NCBI GenBank assembly: GCA_947463785.1 | Contig: CANHRG010000002.1 | Coordinates: 248,001 to 312,000, forward strand | Direction of reading: 5' to 3' | Length of the DNA: 64,000 bases | DNA from: Sphingobacteriaceae bacterium | GTDB taxonomy: Bacteria > Bacteroidota > Bacteroidia > Sphingobacteriales > Sphingobacteriaceae | Part shown: one piece after another, positions 8,506 through 16,671 of the stretch | Numbering within the stretch: the first letter of the stretch is position 1 | How the letters are laid out: the number at the start of each line of letters is the position of its first letter | Made by a program: the position numbers and the translations under genes | Notes under the pieces: model-generated | The model's database searches: none | What the model saw: only the letters and a program-made list of their open reading frames with translations | Told to the model about the DNA's origin: nothing

Positions 8506-9699
8506 ATGAATATACACGAATATCAGGGCAAGGAAATTCTTAAATCTTTCGGCGTTCGCGTACAGGAAGGCATTGTTGCCGAAACACCTGCACAAGCTGT
8601 AGAGGCTGCCAAAAAAATGAAAACTGATTACAATTCAGACTGGGTAGTGGTAAAAGCTCAAATTCATGCAGGTGGCCGCGGAAAAGGCGGTGGTGTGAAG
8701 CTGGCTAAGAACCTCGACGAAGTAAAAGAAAAATCAGAGCAAATTATTGGTATGCAATTGGTTACCCCGCAAACCGGCCCAGAAGGTAAGCTGGTAAGTA
8801 AAGTACTCATTGCCCAAGACGTGTATTATCCGGGTGAATCAGAAACCAAAGAGTTTTACATGAGCGTATTGTTAGATCGTGCCAAGGGCCGCAACATCAT
8901 CATGTACTCTACCGAGGGCGGTATGGATATCGAAGAAGTTGCCGAGCACACTCCTCATTTAATTTTTAAAGAAGAAATTGATCCAAAAGTAGGTTTACAG
9001 GCTTTCCAAGCTCGTAAAATTGCCTTCAATTTGGGCCTTAGCGGCGATGCATTTAAAGACATGTGCAAATTCGTTGCAGCCTTGTATAAAGCATATGAGT
9101 CTACCGATTCTTCGATGTTTGAAATTAATCCGGTTTTAAAAACATCTGATAATAAAATATTAGCGGTTGATGCGAAAGTGAATTTGGACGATAACGCTTT
9201 ATACCGTCATGCCGACTATGCTGCCATGCGTGATGAGTCCGAAGAAGATCCAACTGAGGTTGAAGCAGGTAAATCTAACCTTAACTATGTGAAATTAGAC
9301 GGTAACGTGGGTTGTATGGTAAACGGAGCAGGTTTAGCGATGGCTACCATGGATATTATCAAATTAGCTGGTGGCGATCCTGCAAACTTTTTGGATGTAG
9401 GTGGAACTGCAAATGCAGAAACTGTAAACGCAGGATTTAATATCATCTTGAAAGATCCGAATGTTAAAGCCATTTTAATCAATATTTTTGGTGGTATTGT
9501 ACGTTGCGACCGTGTTGCACAAGGTGTTATTGATGCCTATAAAGAAATAGGCAATATTCCTGTGCCAATCATTGTACGTTTACAAGGAACAAATGCATCC
9601 GAAGCCAAGAAACTAATCGACGAGTCTGGTTTACAGGTTTACTCTGCTATTCAATTAAAAGAAGCGGCAGATTTAGTAACCAAAGTATTGGCTTCTTAA
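8506..9699 (+). CDS. sucC: Succinate-CoA ligase (ADP-forming) subunit beta
   Basis: TCA-cycle enzyme that couples succinyl-CoA hydrolysis to ATP or GTP synthesis; the beta subunit carries the ATP-grasp nucleotide site. It has 397 residues, the usual length. Seen: MNIHEYQGKEILKSFGV, VVKAQIHAGGRGKGGGVK, the grasp-domain FEINPV stretch, and GIVRCDRVAQGVI in the CoA-ligase domain. The alpha subunit gene is not in the window, so sucC and sucD are unlinked here. It is monocistronic, with its own promoter and the terminator at 9716-9748. Confidence 0.98.
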   Translation: MNIHEYQGKEILKSFGVRVQEGIVAETPAQAVEAAKKMKTDYNSDWVVVKAQIHAGGRGKGGGVKLAKNLDEVKEKSEQIIGMQLVTPQTGPEGKLVSKVLIAQDVYYPGESETKEFYMSVLLDRAKGRNIIMYSTEGGMDIEEVAEHTPHLIFKEEIDPKVGLQAFQARKIAFNLGLSGDAFKDMCKFVAALYKAYESTDSSMFEINPVLKTSDNKILAVDAKVNLDDNALYRHADYAAMRDESEEDPTEVEAGKSNLNYVKLDGNVGCMVNGAGLAMATMDIIKLAGGDPANFLDVGGTANAETVNAGFNIILKDPNVKAILINIFGGIVRCDRVAQGVIDAYKEIGNIPVPIIVRLQGTNASEAKKLIDESGLQVYSAIQLKEAADLVTKVLAS

Positions 9700-9715
9700 T
9701 TTTAAAAAGCAACAA

Positions 9716-9748
9716 TAAAAAGCCCTTCCAAATGGAAGGGCTTTTTAT
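9716..9748. terminator. Bidirectional terminator between sucC and the YbjQ gene
   Basis: A perfect stem containing AAAAAGCCCTTCC / GGAAGGGCTTTTT around the loop AAAT. T-runs follow on both strands, so it can serve both convergent genes. Confidence 0.92.
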
Positions 9749-9755
9749 TTGGTAT

Positions 9756-10094
9756 TTACTTGTTGGATTTTTCAACTACAACAGCTGTACCATACGCAAG
9801 TACTTCCGTTAACCCACTCATAACCTCATTGGCATCGTAGCGCATATTGATGATCGCATTTGCGCCCATTTGATGCGCATGTTGAATCAATAATTGAAAT
9901 GCTTCTTCTCTGGCCTTTTCGCATAATTCGGTGTAGATCGCACTTCGACCGCCAAAAATAGTCATAAACCCTCCGGCAATATTTCCAATTACACTTCTGG
10001 AACGAACTGTAATTCCTCTAACTAGACCCAATTGCTGGGTAATGTGGTAACCTTCTAATGAAGTGCTGGTAGTAATTAACATAGTTGTATTCAT
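9756..10094 (-). CDS. YbjQ/UPF0145 family protein
   Basis: Cytosolic protein of 112 residues of the YbjQ (DUF74, heavy-metal-binding-like) family, which forms pentameric assemblies of unknown role. Seen: GLVRGITVRSRSVIGNIAGG, the REEAFQLLIQHAHQMGANAI helix and the MRYDANEV...EVLAYGTAV end, all typical. It is monocistronic. The 208-nt region upstream holds a perfect 10-bp inverted repeat at 10201-10223 and the rplT terminator. Confidence 0.9.
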   Translation of the reverse strand: MNTTMLITTSTSLEGYHITQQLGLVRGITVRSRSVIGNIAGGFMTIFGGRSAIYTELCEKAREEAFQLLIQHAHQMGANAIINMRYDANEVMSGLTEVLAYGTAVVVEKSNK

Positions 10095-10200
10095 TAAGGA
10101 TGAAAAATCAGTTTAATTAAATTAAATTTAAATATACTCATACTCATTTTTAAAAACTATAGTTCCTGAGCTATCAAAATTAGTTTTAAATCTTCCAGAA

Positions 10201-10223
10201 TCTTCTAGTTTACAACTAGAAGA
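10201..10223. repeat. Perfect 10-bp inverted repeat
   Basis: TCTTCTAGTT and AACTAGAAGA flank the trinucleotide TAC. It lies 107 nt upstream of the YbjQ start and 32 nt beyond the rplT terminator stem. It lacks a downstream T-run in either direction, so an operator or RNA stem is as likely as a terminator. Confidence 0.7.
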
Positions 10224-10254
10224 AAAATCAATCTGAAATAACCGATTAAACAAA

Positions 10255-10283
10255 AAAAGCCTTCCAAAATTGGAAGGCTTTTC
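10255..10283 (-). terminator. Terminator of the thrS-infC-rpmI-rplT operon
   Basis: A long stem AAAAGCCTTCCAA / TTGGAAGGCTTTT lies 20 nt beyond the rplT stop. On the minus strand it is followed by a T-run. Confidence 0.9.
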
Positions 10284-10302
10284 TGTTATCCTTGATTTCA
10301 GC

Positions 10303-10647
10303 TTATTTTACTGCATCAATAACTGCTTTGAAAGCTTCTGGATTATTTAAAGCTAAATCAGCTAATACTTTACGGTTTAAACCGATTTCTTTAGCAGCTA
10401 ATTTACCGATCAACTGTGAGTACGAAATACCGTGCTGGCGTGCACCGGCATTGATACGCTGGATCCATAATGCTCTGAATTCTCTTTTCTTGGTTTTACG
10501 GTCGCGGTAAGCGTATTGCAAACCTTTTTCTACCGTGTTTTTAGCAATGGTGTAAACCTTGCTACGTGATCCCCAATAACCTTTGGCTAATTTTAAGATC
10601 TTTTTTCTTCTTCTTCTAGAAGCTACTGCGTTAACCGAACGTGGCAT
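10303..10647 (-). CDS. rplT: 50S ribosomal protein L20
   Basis: Large-subunit ribosomal protein of 114 residues needed early in 50S assembly, where it binds 23S rRNA. Seen: [53 protein letters not shown] and [14 protein letters not shown], which are near-invariant in L20. It is the last gene of thrS-infC-rpmI-rplT. In Gammaproteobacteria L20 represses this operon; I see no clear L20 operator here. The 74-nt gap to rpmI is gene-free. Confidence 0.98.
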   Translation of the reverse strand: MPRSVNAVASRRRRKKILKLAKGYWGSRSKVYTIAKNTVEKGLQYAYRDRKTKKREFRALWIQRINAGARQHGISYSQLIGKLAAKEIGLNRKVLADLALNNPEAFKAVIDAVK

Positions 10648-10721
10648 TTTGTTTTGTTTTTTGGTAAGCGGTGTTCTTTTACAGAATCTTTAAACCGAGT
10701 ACCTGGTTAAAAATTAATTAA

Positions 10722-10922
10722 TTACTTGCCGATACAAAGCATGCGTTTCACATTGCCCATATCTGCGTCAGACACTAAGCTGGTCTGACCTAAAGCACGC
10801 TTACGTTTAGTGCTCATCTTGGTTAAGATGTGGCTCTTGTATGCGTTCTTTCTGGCGATTTTACCTGTTCCAGTAAGCGAAAAACGCTTTTTAGCACTGG
10901 AATTGGTTTTCATTTTTGGCAT
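10722..10922 (-). CDS. rpmI: 50S ribosomal protein L35
   Basis: Basic ribosomal protein of 66 residues. Seen: [42 protein letters not shown] and the end VKRMLCIGK. It lies between infC (35 nt upstream) and rplT, the conserved order. Confidence 0.98.
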   Translation of the reverse strand: MPKMKTNSSAKKRFSLTGTGKIARKNAYKSHILTKMSTKRKRALGQTSLVSDADMGNVKRMLCIGK

Positions 10923-10957
10923 AACCTGTTATTTATTTGTTGTTTGATAGTACTTGT

Positions 10958-11527
10958 TTATTTTTTGCCAGTTTTTGGAGCAACGGTTAAAAACATCCGT
11001 TTACCCTCCAATTTTGGCAATTGCTCCACTTTTCCGTACTCCTCTAAGGCTTGAGCAAATTTTAATAATAAAATTTCACCCATCTCTTTGTACACAATCG
11101 CTCTTCCTTTAAAATGAACGTAAGCTCTTACTTTTTCGCCATTTTCTAAAAAACTAATGGCGTGTTTGAGCTTAAACTGGAAATCGTGATCACTGGTGTT
11201 TGGCCCGAAACGGATCTCTTTAATCACCGTTTGCTTGGCGTTCGCCTTGATTTCCTTCATTTTCTTTTTCTGTTCGTACAGGAATTTGTTGTAATCAACA
11301 ACCTTACAAACAGGTGGAACAGCATTAGGAGAAATTTCTACTAAGTCAAGTTCCAATTCATCGGCAATGGCTAAAGCTTGTTGTAAAGAGTAAACACCTA
11401 CTTCAACATTATCGCCTACCAAACGTACTTCGGCTGCTTTAATGAATTCGTTAATGTTGTGCTCTGCCTCTTTCTTTTTGAAAGGTGGGCGGGGCCCTCT
11501 GTTAAATCCTGGTCTTCCTAATGCCAA
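10958..11527 (-). CDS. infC: Translation initiation factor IF-3 (UUG start)
   Basis: IF-3 binds the 30S subunit, prevents 50S joining and checks the start codon. It has 189 residues with an N-terminal basic extension ([19 protein letters not shown]), the N-domain and the C-domain ([28 protein letters not shown]). The start is TTG at 11527: the in-frame stop TAA lies two codons upstream, and the next ATG is far inside the conserved body. It begins 10 nt after the thrS stop. A non-AUG start in infC is the known basis of autoregulation in E. coli (AUU), because IF-3 itself discriminates against such codons. Confidence 0.95.
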   Translation of the reverse strand: MALGRPGFNRGPRPPFKKKEAEHNINEFIKAAEVRLVGDNVEVGVYSLQQALAIADELELDLVEISPNAVPPVCKVVDYNKFLYEQKKKMKEIKANAKQTVIKEIRFGPNTSDHDFQFKLKHAISFLENGEKVRAYVHFKGRAIVYKEMGEILLLKFAQALEEYGKVEQLPKLEGKRMFLTVAPKTGKK

Positions 11528-11537
11528 TGGTTATTTC

Positions 11538-13463
11538 TTAAATTTTAATTTCGTTAATCAACTGATTTTGAAATTCTTGTATAGTCATACTGCCCAAATC
11601 ACCTGCACCATGTTTACGAACTGAAACCTTTCCTTCACTCATTTCTTTCTCTCCGATAATCAACATGTAAGGGATTTTTTTGATTTCGGCATCGCGAATT
11701 TTGCGTCCGATTTTCTCATCTCTCAAGTCGATTAGCCCGCGAATATCGGAATTATTTAGGTTTTCTAAAACTTTTTTGGCATAATCTTCATATTTCTCCG
11801 AGATTGGCAAAACAATAAATAGTTCAGGCGTAAGCCATAACGGAAAGTTCCCGGCACAGTGCTCAATCAATACGGCTACGAAACGTTCTAATGAACCGAA
11901 TGGAGCACGGTGAATCATTACCGGACGGTGTTTGGCATTATCGCTACCGGTATATTCTAATTCGAAACGTTCTGGTAAATTATAATCCACCTGTATGGTG
12001 CCCAATTGCCATTTTCGCCCCAGAGCATCACGCACCATAAAATCTAATTTTGGGCCATAAAAAGCGGCTTCTCCATATTCAATTACGGTTGGTAACCCTT
12101 TTTCTTCTGCAGCTTCAATAATTGATTTTTCTGCTAAATCCCAGTTTTCATCCGATCCAATATATTTCGAACGATTATTGGGGTCGCGAAGTGATACTTG
12201 TGCAGTGTAATTTTGAAAATCTAGCGCACCAAGTACATAAAGCACCAAATCGATTACTTTTTTAAACTCCTCTTTTACCTGGTCAGGTCGACAGAATAAG
12301 TGTGCATCGTCTTGAGTAAATCCACGAACTCGGGTTAAACCGTGCAATTCCCCACTTTGTTCGTATCGGTAAACGGTACCAAATTCGGCAAAACGAACAG
12401 GAAGATCTTTGTAAGAACGGGGCTTGGTTTTGTACAATTCGCAATGGTGGGGACAGTTCATCGGTTTCAAGAAGAACTCCTCACCTTCCTGTGGGGTTTT
12501 TATCGGCTGGAAAGAATCGGCACCGTATTTATCGTAGTGACCAGAGGTTACGTACAAATTTTTATGTCCGATATGCGGAGTAACAACTTGCTCGTAACCC
12601 ATTTTTTGTTGAGCTTTTTGCAAGAAATTAACCAGTTTTTCTCTCAATGCAGTTCCTTTAGGTAACCACATCGGCAAACCCATCCCCACTTTCTCAGAAA
12701 ATGTGAATAATTCTAATTCTTTACCCAGTTTACGGTGATCGCGTTTTTTAGCTTCTTCCACCATTTGCAGGTATTCGCTCAATTCGCTCTGCTTAGGGAA
12801 GGTAACTCCATAAATACGGGTCAATTGTTTACGACTTTCGTCTCCACGCCAGTATGCCCCGGCTACATTCATCAATTTAACAGCTTTGATAAAGCCGGTA
12901 TTCGGGATATGAGGTCCACGGCAAAGGTCGGTAAACTCACCCTGCGTATAAAAAGTGATCGTACCATCGGCCAGATCTTTGATCAGGTCTAGTTTGTACT
13001 CATCGCCTTTTTCGGTAAAGTATTTTTCAGCTTCGGCCTTGCTTACTGATCTACGAACGTAATCAGCTTTATTACGGGCCAATTCCAGCATTTTATCTTC
13101 AATTTGCTTAAATTCTTCAGAAGAAAATTCCCGATCGCCAAAATCTACATCGTAATAAAAACCTGTCTCAATAGCAGGTCCGATACCAAATTTGATACCC
13201 GGATAAAGAGCTTCGAGAGCTTCGGCCATCAAGTGAGCAGAAGAATGCCAAAATGTTGATTTCCCTTCGGAATCGTTCCAGGTTAGCAAACGCAATGAAG
13301 CATCCGACTCAATCGGTCTGCTGGCATCCCAAACTTCGCCATTTACTTCGGCGGCTAGTACGTTTCTGGCTAAACCCTCAGAGATAGAAAGGGCGATTTC
13401 GTGTGCGGAGGTTCCTTTGGCATATTCACGGACAGAACCATCCGGAAGTGTAATTTTGATCAT
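11538..13463 (-). CDS. thrS: Threonine-tRNA ligase
   Basis: Charges tRNA-Thr. The 641-residue protein has the full bacterial layout: N-terminal TGS domain ([18 protein letters not shown]), editing domain with [11 protein letters not shown], class II catalytic core with the zinc-site [10 protein letters not shown] and motif 2 [19 protein letters not shown], motif 3 [18 protein letters not shown], and a C-terminal anticodon-binding domain. It is the first gene of thrS-infC-rpmI-rplT. A good promoter lies at 13533-13567, giving a leader of roughly 60 nt that carries the hairpin at 13502-13522. Confidence 0.98.
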   Translation of the reverse strand: MIKITLPDGSVREYAKGTSAHEIALSISEGLARNVLAAEVNGEVWDASRPIESDASLRLLTWNDSEGKSTFWHSSAHLMAEALEALYPGIKFGIGPAIETGFYYDVDFGDREFSSEEFKQIEDKMLELARNKADYVRRSVSKAEAEKYFTEKGDEYKLDLIKDLADGTITFYTQGEFTDLCRGPHIPNTGFIKAVKLMNVAGAYWRGDESRKQLTRIYGVTFPKQSELSEYLQMVEEAKKRDHRKLGKELELFTFSEKVGMGLPMWLPKGTALREKLVNFLQKAQQKMGYEQVVTPHIGHKNLYVTSGHYDKYGADSFQPIKTPQEGEEFFLKPMNCPHHCELYKTKPRSYKDLPVRFAEFGTVYRYEQSGELHGLTRVRGFTQDDAHLFCRPDQVKEEFKKVIDLVLYVLGALDFQNYTAQVSLRDPNNRSKYIGSDENWDLAEKSIIEAAEEKGLPTVIEYGEAAFYGPKLDFMVRDALGRKWQLGTIQVDYNLPERFELEYTGSDNAKHRPVMIHRAPFGSLERFVAVLIEHCAGNFPLWLTPELFIVLPISEKYEDYAKKVLENLNNSDIRGLIDLRDEKIGRKIRDAEIKKIPYMLIIGEKEMSEGKVSVRKHGAGDLGSMTIQEFQNQLINEIKI

Positions 13464-13501
13464 CTACAATATGATTTAGAGTTCGTAAAAATAGTTCACA
13501 A

Positions 13502-13522
13502 AAAATCCATACAAAGGATTTT
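13502..13522 (-). promoter_or_regulatory. Possible hairpin in the thrS leader
   Basis: AAAATCC and GGATTTT form a 7-bp stem around a 7-nt loop in the predicted 5' leader, about 40 nt before the ATG. It could be a regulatory stem of thrS, but it is AT-rich and short. Confidence 0.35.
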
Positions 13523-13532
13523 CATTTCAAGG

Positions 13533-13567
13533 CAAAAATAATATAATTTACGATTATAAGCCACAAA
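13533..13567 (-). promoter_or_regulatory. thrS promoter (-33 TTTG, -7 TATTTTTG)
   Basis: On the minus strand TTTG (13567-13564) is followed after 23 nt by TATTTTTG (13540-13533), a match to the Bacteroidota TTTG-N(17-23)-TAnnTTTG promoter. The -33 part overlaps the T-run of the neighbouring terminator. Confidence 0.6.
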
Positions 13568-13590
13568 AAAAGCCCCGGAATCGAGGCTTT
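13568..13590 (-). terminator. Terminator of the GLPGLI gene
   Basis: A stem AAAGCC(C)CG / CG(A)GGCTTT with one mismatch lies 8 nt after the gene stop and is followed on the minus strand by a run of seven T. Confidence 0.78.
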
Positions 13591-13597
13591 AAATCTT

Positions 13598-14392
13598 TTA
13601 TTGCTGTATACGGATTTCGCGTTGACCTCCGCCCATATTGCGGAAACGAGAGCGCATCTCTTCCATTTTCTTTTGGTACTCTTCCTGAGTAATCATTTTG
13701 GCATTTTTAGGTAGAGTAATCTCGCTATCCTTGATTTTTGTGTATTCAATAGAGGTTGCCGTGTATTTCATTCGTTCATTTTCGATGGCTAACACCACTC
13801 CATCAGTCCAAAAAGCGGCCATTGGTGATGCTTTGAAGGCCAAATCTGTGGTATACCATAAAGTTGTTTTTGAACCATTGCGACCCGTGACAATTGCTTT
13901 TTTGCAATCAAAACCAATAATTTTTCGAGTTTCCTCGGATTTTTCAACCTCTTTTGACTGAGTTCCTAATTGGGTTTCGAGCAAAAATTCTTCGCCACTC
14001 ATTTCAAAAGATTCGGTTATTTTATCTGTATTGGTAAAAAATACATCCCGATCTCCCCCGCCAAAACGCATCATCATCATACCTGCCGTTCCTGAAGGTG
14101 CATCTTCATCAATGGTTTTTTGAAATTTGGCACCATTCGGGTTAAATACGATTTCAAATTTATTAGTGATTTTATCAGGTACATTACCACTGCCGATGGC
14201 ATTCATGATCATGGTGCGTTGTTGACTGCTGACATTAATCTGTGGGCCGCCTTCGGTGCCCAATTGGGCAACAGACCCTTTGACATCAATAACCTGATCG
14301 TAATAAATTACACCAGAAGTTTTTTGTTGAGAAAAAACGTAGCTGCTCAAAGCAGTACAAAATAAAATAATGGTAAAAAATTGCTTGGTCAT
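13598..14392 (-). CDS. GLPGLI family exported protein
   Basis: Secreted or periplasmic protein of 264 residues of a Bacteroidota family named for a central GLPGLI-like motif; its function is unknown. Seen: signal peptide MTKQFFTIILFCTALSSYVFSQ, an early GVIYYDQVIDVKGS strand, and RKIIGFDCKKAIVTGRNGS...LWYTTDLAF, the usual core of the family. The end is rich in Arg, Gly and Gln (RNMGGGQREIRIQQ). ATG 14392 was chosen because it opens the signal peptide and lies 18 nt after the -7 box TACATTTG at 14418-14411. Confidence 0.82.
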   Translation of the reverse strand: MTKQFFTIILFCTALSSYVFSQQKTSGVIYYDQVIDVKGSVAQLGTEGGPQINVSSQQRTMIMNAIGSGNVPDKITNKFEIVFNPNGAKFQKTIDEDAPSGTAGMMMMRFGGGDRDVFFTNTDKITESFEMSGEEFLLETQLGTQSKEVEKSEETRKIIGFDCKKAIVTGRNGSKTTLWYTTDLAFKASPMAAFWTDGVVLAIENERMKYTATSIEYTKIKDSEITLPKNAKMITQEEYQKKMEEMRSRFRNMGGGQREIRIQQ

Positions 14393-14410
14393 AAGGTGTG
14401 AATTAGATCG

Positions 14411-14418
14411 CAAATGTA
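14411..14418 (-). promoter_or_regulatory. -7 promoter element of the GLPGLI gene
   Basis: TACATTTG on the minus strand matches TAnnTTTG, 18 nt before the ATG at 14392. It supports that start over the longer frame reaching 14413. Confidence 0.5.
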
Positions 14419-14463
14419 GTGCTAAAATTTTGTTAAAACTGTTAAAATAGGTTAAAAATACAG

Positions 14464-15192
14464 TTAAACATTGCCCCAGCCGTGTGCCAAAACATCAGCT
14501 AAGTGCATAGTTTTTAGTGAAAGTTGTTCTTTATCAATGTAGGCCTGCAAATGCATTAAACAAGAGGCATCGGTAGAAATGATATACTCGGCACCAGCAT
14601 CTACTGCATGATTCACTTTTTGTTGCGCCATTGCACTCGAAATTCCTTCAAATTTTACGGCAAAGGTACCTCCAAAACCACAGCATGTTTCGGTATCGGC
14701 CATTTCTACCAATTCTAGACCATGAACTTTTTCCAAAAGTTGGCGGGGTTCGGCTTTGATTTTGCATTCGCGTAAACCGGCACAAGAATCGTGGTAAACA
14801 GCCCTACCCTCCAATTCTGCTCCGAAGTAGTCTTTCTTCAACACATTAACCAAAAAATCAGAAAGTTCGTGGATATGACTTTGGATATTACGGCATCTGT
14901 TATGCACAGCGGTATTGGTAAATAAATCGTTGTAATAACCTTTCACCATGCCTACACAGGATGCCGATGGTGAGACGATAAACGTATTTTCGGAAAAGTC
15001 ATTCAAGAATTTGTTGCCCACGGCTTTTGCATCGTCCCAGAAACCTGCATTGAATGCCGGTTGACCGCAGCAGGTTTGCTCCGGATTGTAAACTACTTTA
15101 CAACCTGCTTTTTCAAGTATTTTAAAGGTATTTCGGGCAGTTTCTGGATAAACCTGATCTACAAAGCAAGGAATAAAAAGTTCTACGGTCAT
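14464..15192 (-). CDS. (Fe-S)-binding CCG-domain protein, LutA/YkgE-like
   Basis: Cytosolic protein of 242 residues with two cysteine-rich CCG domains, as in LutA of lactate oxidation and in heterodisulfide or glycolate oxidase subunits. Seen: ELFIPCFVDQVYP, TCCGQPAFNAGF (first CCG), YHDSCAGLRE, and TCCGFGGTFAVKF (second CCG). These cysteines bind an iron-sulfur cluster. lutB and lutC partners are not adjacent in the window, so the lactate role is inference. ATG 15192 is preferred to the in-frame TTG one codon upstream. The gene follows the MFS gene on the same strand. Confidence 0.88.
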   Translation of the reverse strand: MTVELFIPCFVDQVYPETARNTFKILEKAGCKVVYNPEQTCCGQPAFNAGFWDDAKAVGNKFLNDFSENTFIVSPSASCVGMVKGYYNDLFTNTAVHNRCRNIQSHIHELSDFLVNVLKKDYFGAELEGRAVYHDSCAGLRECKIKAEPRQLLEKVHGLELVEMADTETCCGFGGTFAVKFEGISSAMAQQKVNHAVDAGAEYIISTDASCLMHLQAYIDKEQLSLKTMHLADVLAHGWGNV

Positions 15193-15238
15193 CAATTGCG
15201 GTGTTTAGGGCCTAAATTTCGAAATTTTTATCAAAAAA

Positions 15239-16540
15239 TTAGGCTTTACTTAGGCTTTTTCGATTCGGAATCATCAAGAGCACAATGAGTCCGAGCGAAA
15301 AGAAAGTAACTAATGAAACCGCTGAATTGCGCATGTTACCCGTAAACTCTTCAATATAAGCAAAACTAAACAAGCCAATTACAATGGCTAGTTTCTCGGT
15401 AACATCATAAAAACTAAAGAACGAAGCAGTATCAGGCGTATTTTCTGGTAAAAATTTAGAATAGGTTGAACGTGATAAGGATTGAATTCCGCCCATCATT
15501 AATCCAACTACACAAGCCAAGGCATAAAATTGGTATTCGTTGGTAGTAAAATACGCGGCTATACAAACCAAAATCCAAATGCTTACCACAAAAGACAACA
15601 CTCGGATATTACCTATTTTTTGAGCTAAAGCAGACATTAAATACGCACCAGCAATAGCCACCAATTGGATAATGAGAATGGTGGCAATTAGCTTTGCTGA
15701 ACCTAAGTGCAATACCTTTTCACCAAAATTAGCTGCAACCAACATTATTGTTTGAACACCCATAGAATAAAAGAAAAAGGCAAATAGGAATCGTTTCAAA
15801 CTTTTCATCTCTTTAACCTGAATCCATACTTTATATAATTCTTCAAATCCACTATGAATCAATGATTTATTTATTTTTTTATAATTAGTGCTTCCAGCCG
15901 GCAGTTTGAAAAAGGGAATCTGTGCAAAACCAATCCACCACAAACCAACAAGCAGAAAAGACAAACGGGCAGGGAAAGAAGCATCGGTAATGCCGAAGCT
16001 TTCGGGCATGAGTACAAAAACAAAGCAAATAATCTGTAAGATCACACTACCGATATAACCCCAAGCATAACCTTTTGCACTTACTCGGTCTTGTTGATCA
16101 GGAGTGGCAATCTCAGGCAAATAAGAATTATTAAACAATACACCGCCAATCCATCCTGCGGCTGCCAAAGCAAAGCAAATAACGCCCCACTCCAGTGTTT
16201 CCAATTTAAAAAAGTATAGCCCAATACACGCTAAACCACCCAAATAGGTAAAAAACCTCATGAACACTTTTTTATTGCCGTGGTAATCGGATACCGAAGA
16301 TAAAATCGGTAATAAAATCACCATAACCAGATAAGCAGCAGACATGGCATAGTTGGACAATGCGGTATTCACAAAGGTTCTTCCAAAAAACTGGACTTTA
16401 TCGCCATGCTCCTGAGTGGTGGTAATCACGGTATAATAAACCGGAAAAATCGTAGAGGTAATCACCAGGCTATAAGCCGAGTTAGCCCAGTCGAACATTG
16501 CCCAGGCATTGATTAGTTTAGGGTTGTTTTTTTCTTGCAT
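15239..16540 (-). CDS. UMF1/Atg22-like MFS transporter
   Basis: Inner-membrane protein of 433 residues with about 12 hydrophobic segments. Seen: NAWAMFDWANSAYSLVI at the start, typical of the UMF1 family, SVSDYHGNKKVF as the MFS loop 2-3 motif, and GGIQSLSRSTYSKFLPENT in the second half. Substrates are unknown; the family includes amino-acid effluxers of yeast vacuoles. It probably shares a transcript with the CCG-domain gene 46 nt downstream. A one-mismatch -7 box (TACTTTAG) sits 7 nt before the ATG inside an inverted repeat. Confidence 0.9.
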   Translation of the reverse strand: MQEKNNPKLINAWAMFDWANSAYSLVITSTIFPVYYTVITTTQEHGDKVQFFGRTFVNTALSNYAMSAAYLVMVILLPILSSVSDYHGNKKVFMRFFTYLGGLACIGLYFFKLETLEWGVICFALAAAGWIGGVLFNNSYLPEIATPDQQDRVSAKGYAWGYIGSVILQIICFVFVLMPESFGITDASFPARLSFLLVGLWWIGFAQIPFFKLPAGSTNYKKINKSLIHSGFEELYKVWIQVKEMKSLKRFLFAFFFYSMGVQTIMLVAANFGEKVLHLGSAKLIATILIIQLVAIAGAYLMSALAQKIGNIRVLSFVVSIWILVCIAAYFTTNEYQFYALACVVGLMMGGIQSLSRSTYSKFLPENTPDTASFFSFYDVTEKLAIVIGLFSFAYIEEFTGNMRNSAVSLVTFFSLGLIVLLMIPNRKSLSKA

Positions 16541-16541
16541 A

Positions 16542-16557
16542 CTTACCCTAAAGTAAG
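16542..16557. repeat. Short inverted repeat at the MFS gene start
   Basis: CTTAC-N6-GTAAG lies directly upstream of the MFS gene start and overlaps its probable -7 box. It could be an operator, but five-base arms are easily found by chance. Confidence 0.3.
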
Positions 16558-16580
16558 GATAATACTGTTAAAGAAAAAAA

Positions 16581-16612
16581 GAAGGGTTATTCTAAGAATA
16601 GAACAACCCTTC
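16581..16612 (-). terminator. Terminator of the BaiN-like/recQ operon
   Basis: A stem GAAGGGTT / AACCCTTC continued by TTCTA / TAGAA after one mismatch, followed on the minus strand by a run of seven T. It lies 60 nt after the RecQ stop. Confidence 0.9.
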
Positions 16613-16671
16613 GGCTTATATGATGGAGTTACTTGTAAACTAAAAACGATTGGGCACAAGGATTGTTTCGA

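Noticed and set aside
14464-15192. Full lactate utilisation operon (lutABC)
   Set aside because: Only the CCG-domain protein is present. The neighbours are an MFS transporter and a GLPGLI gene, so lutB and lutC are absent from this site.
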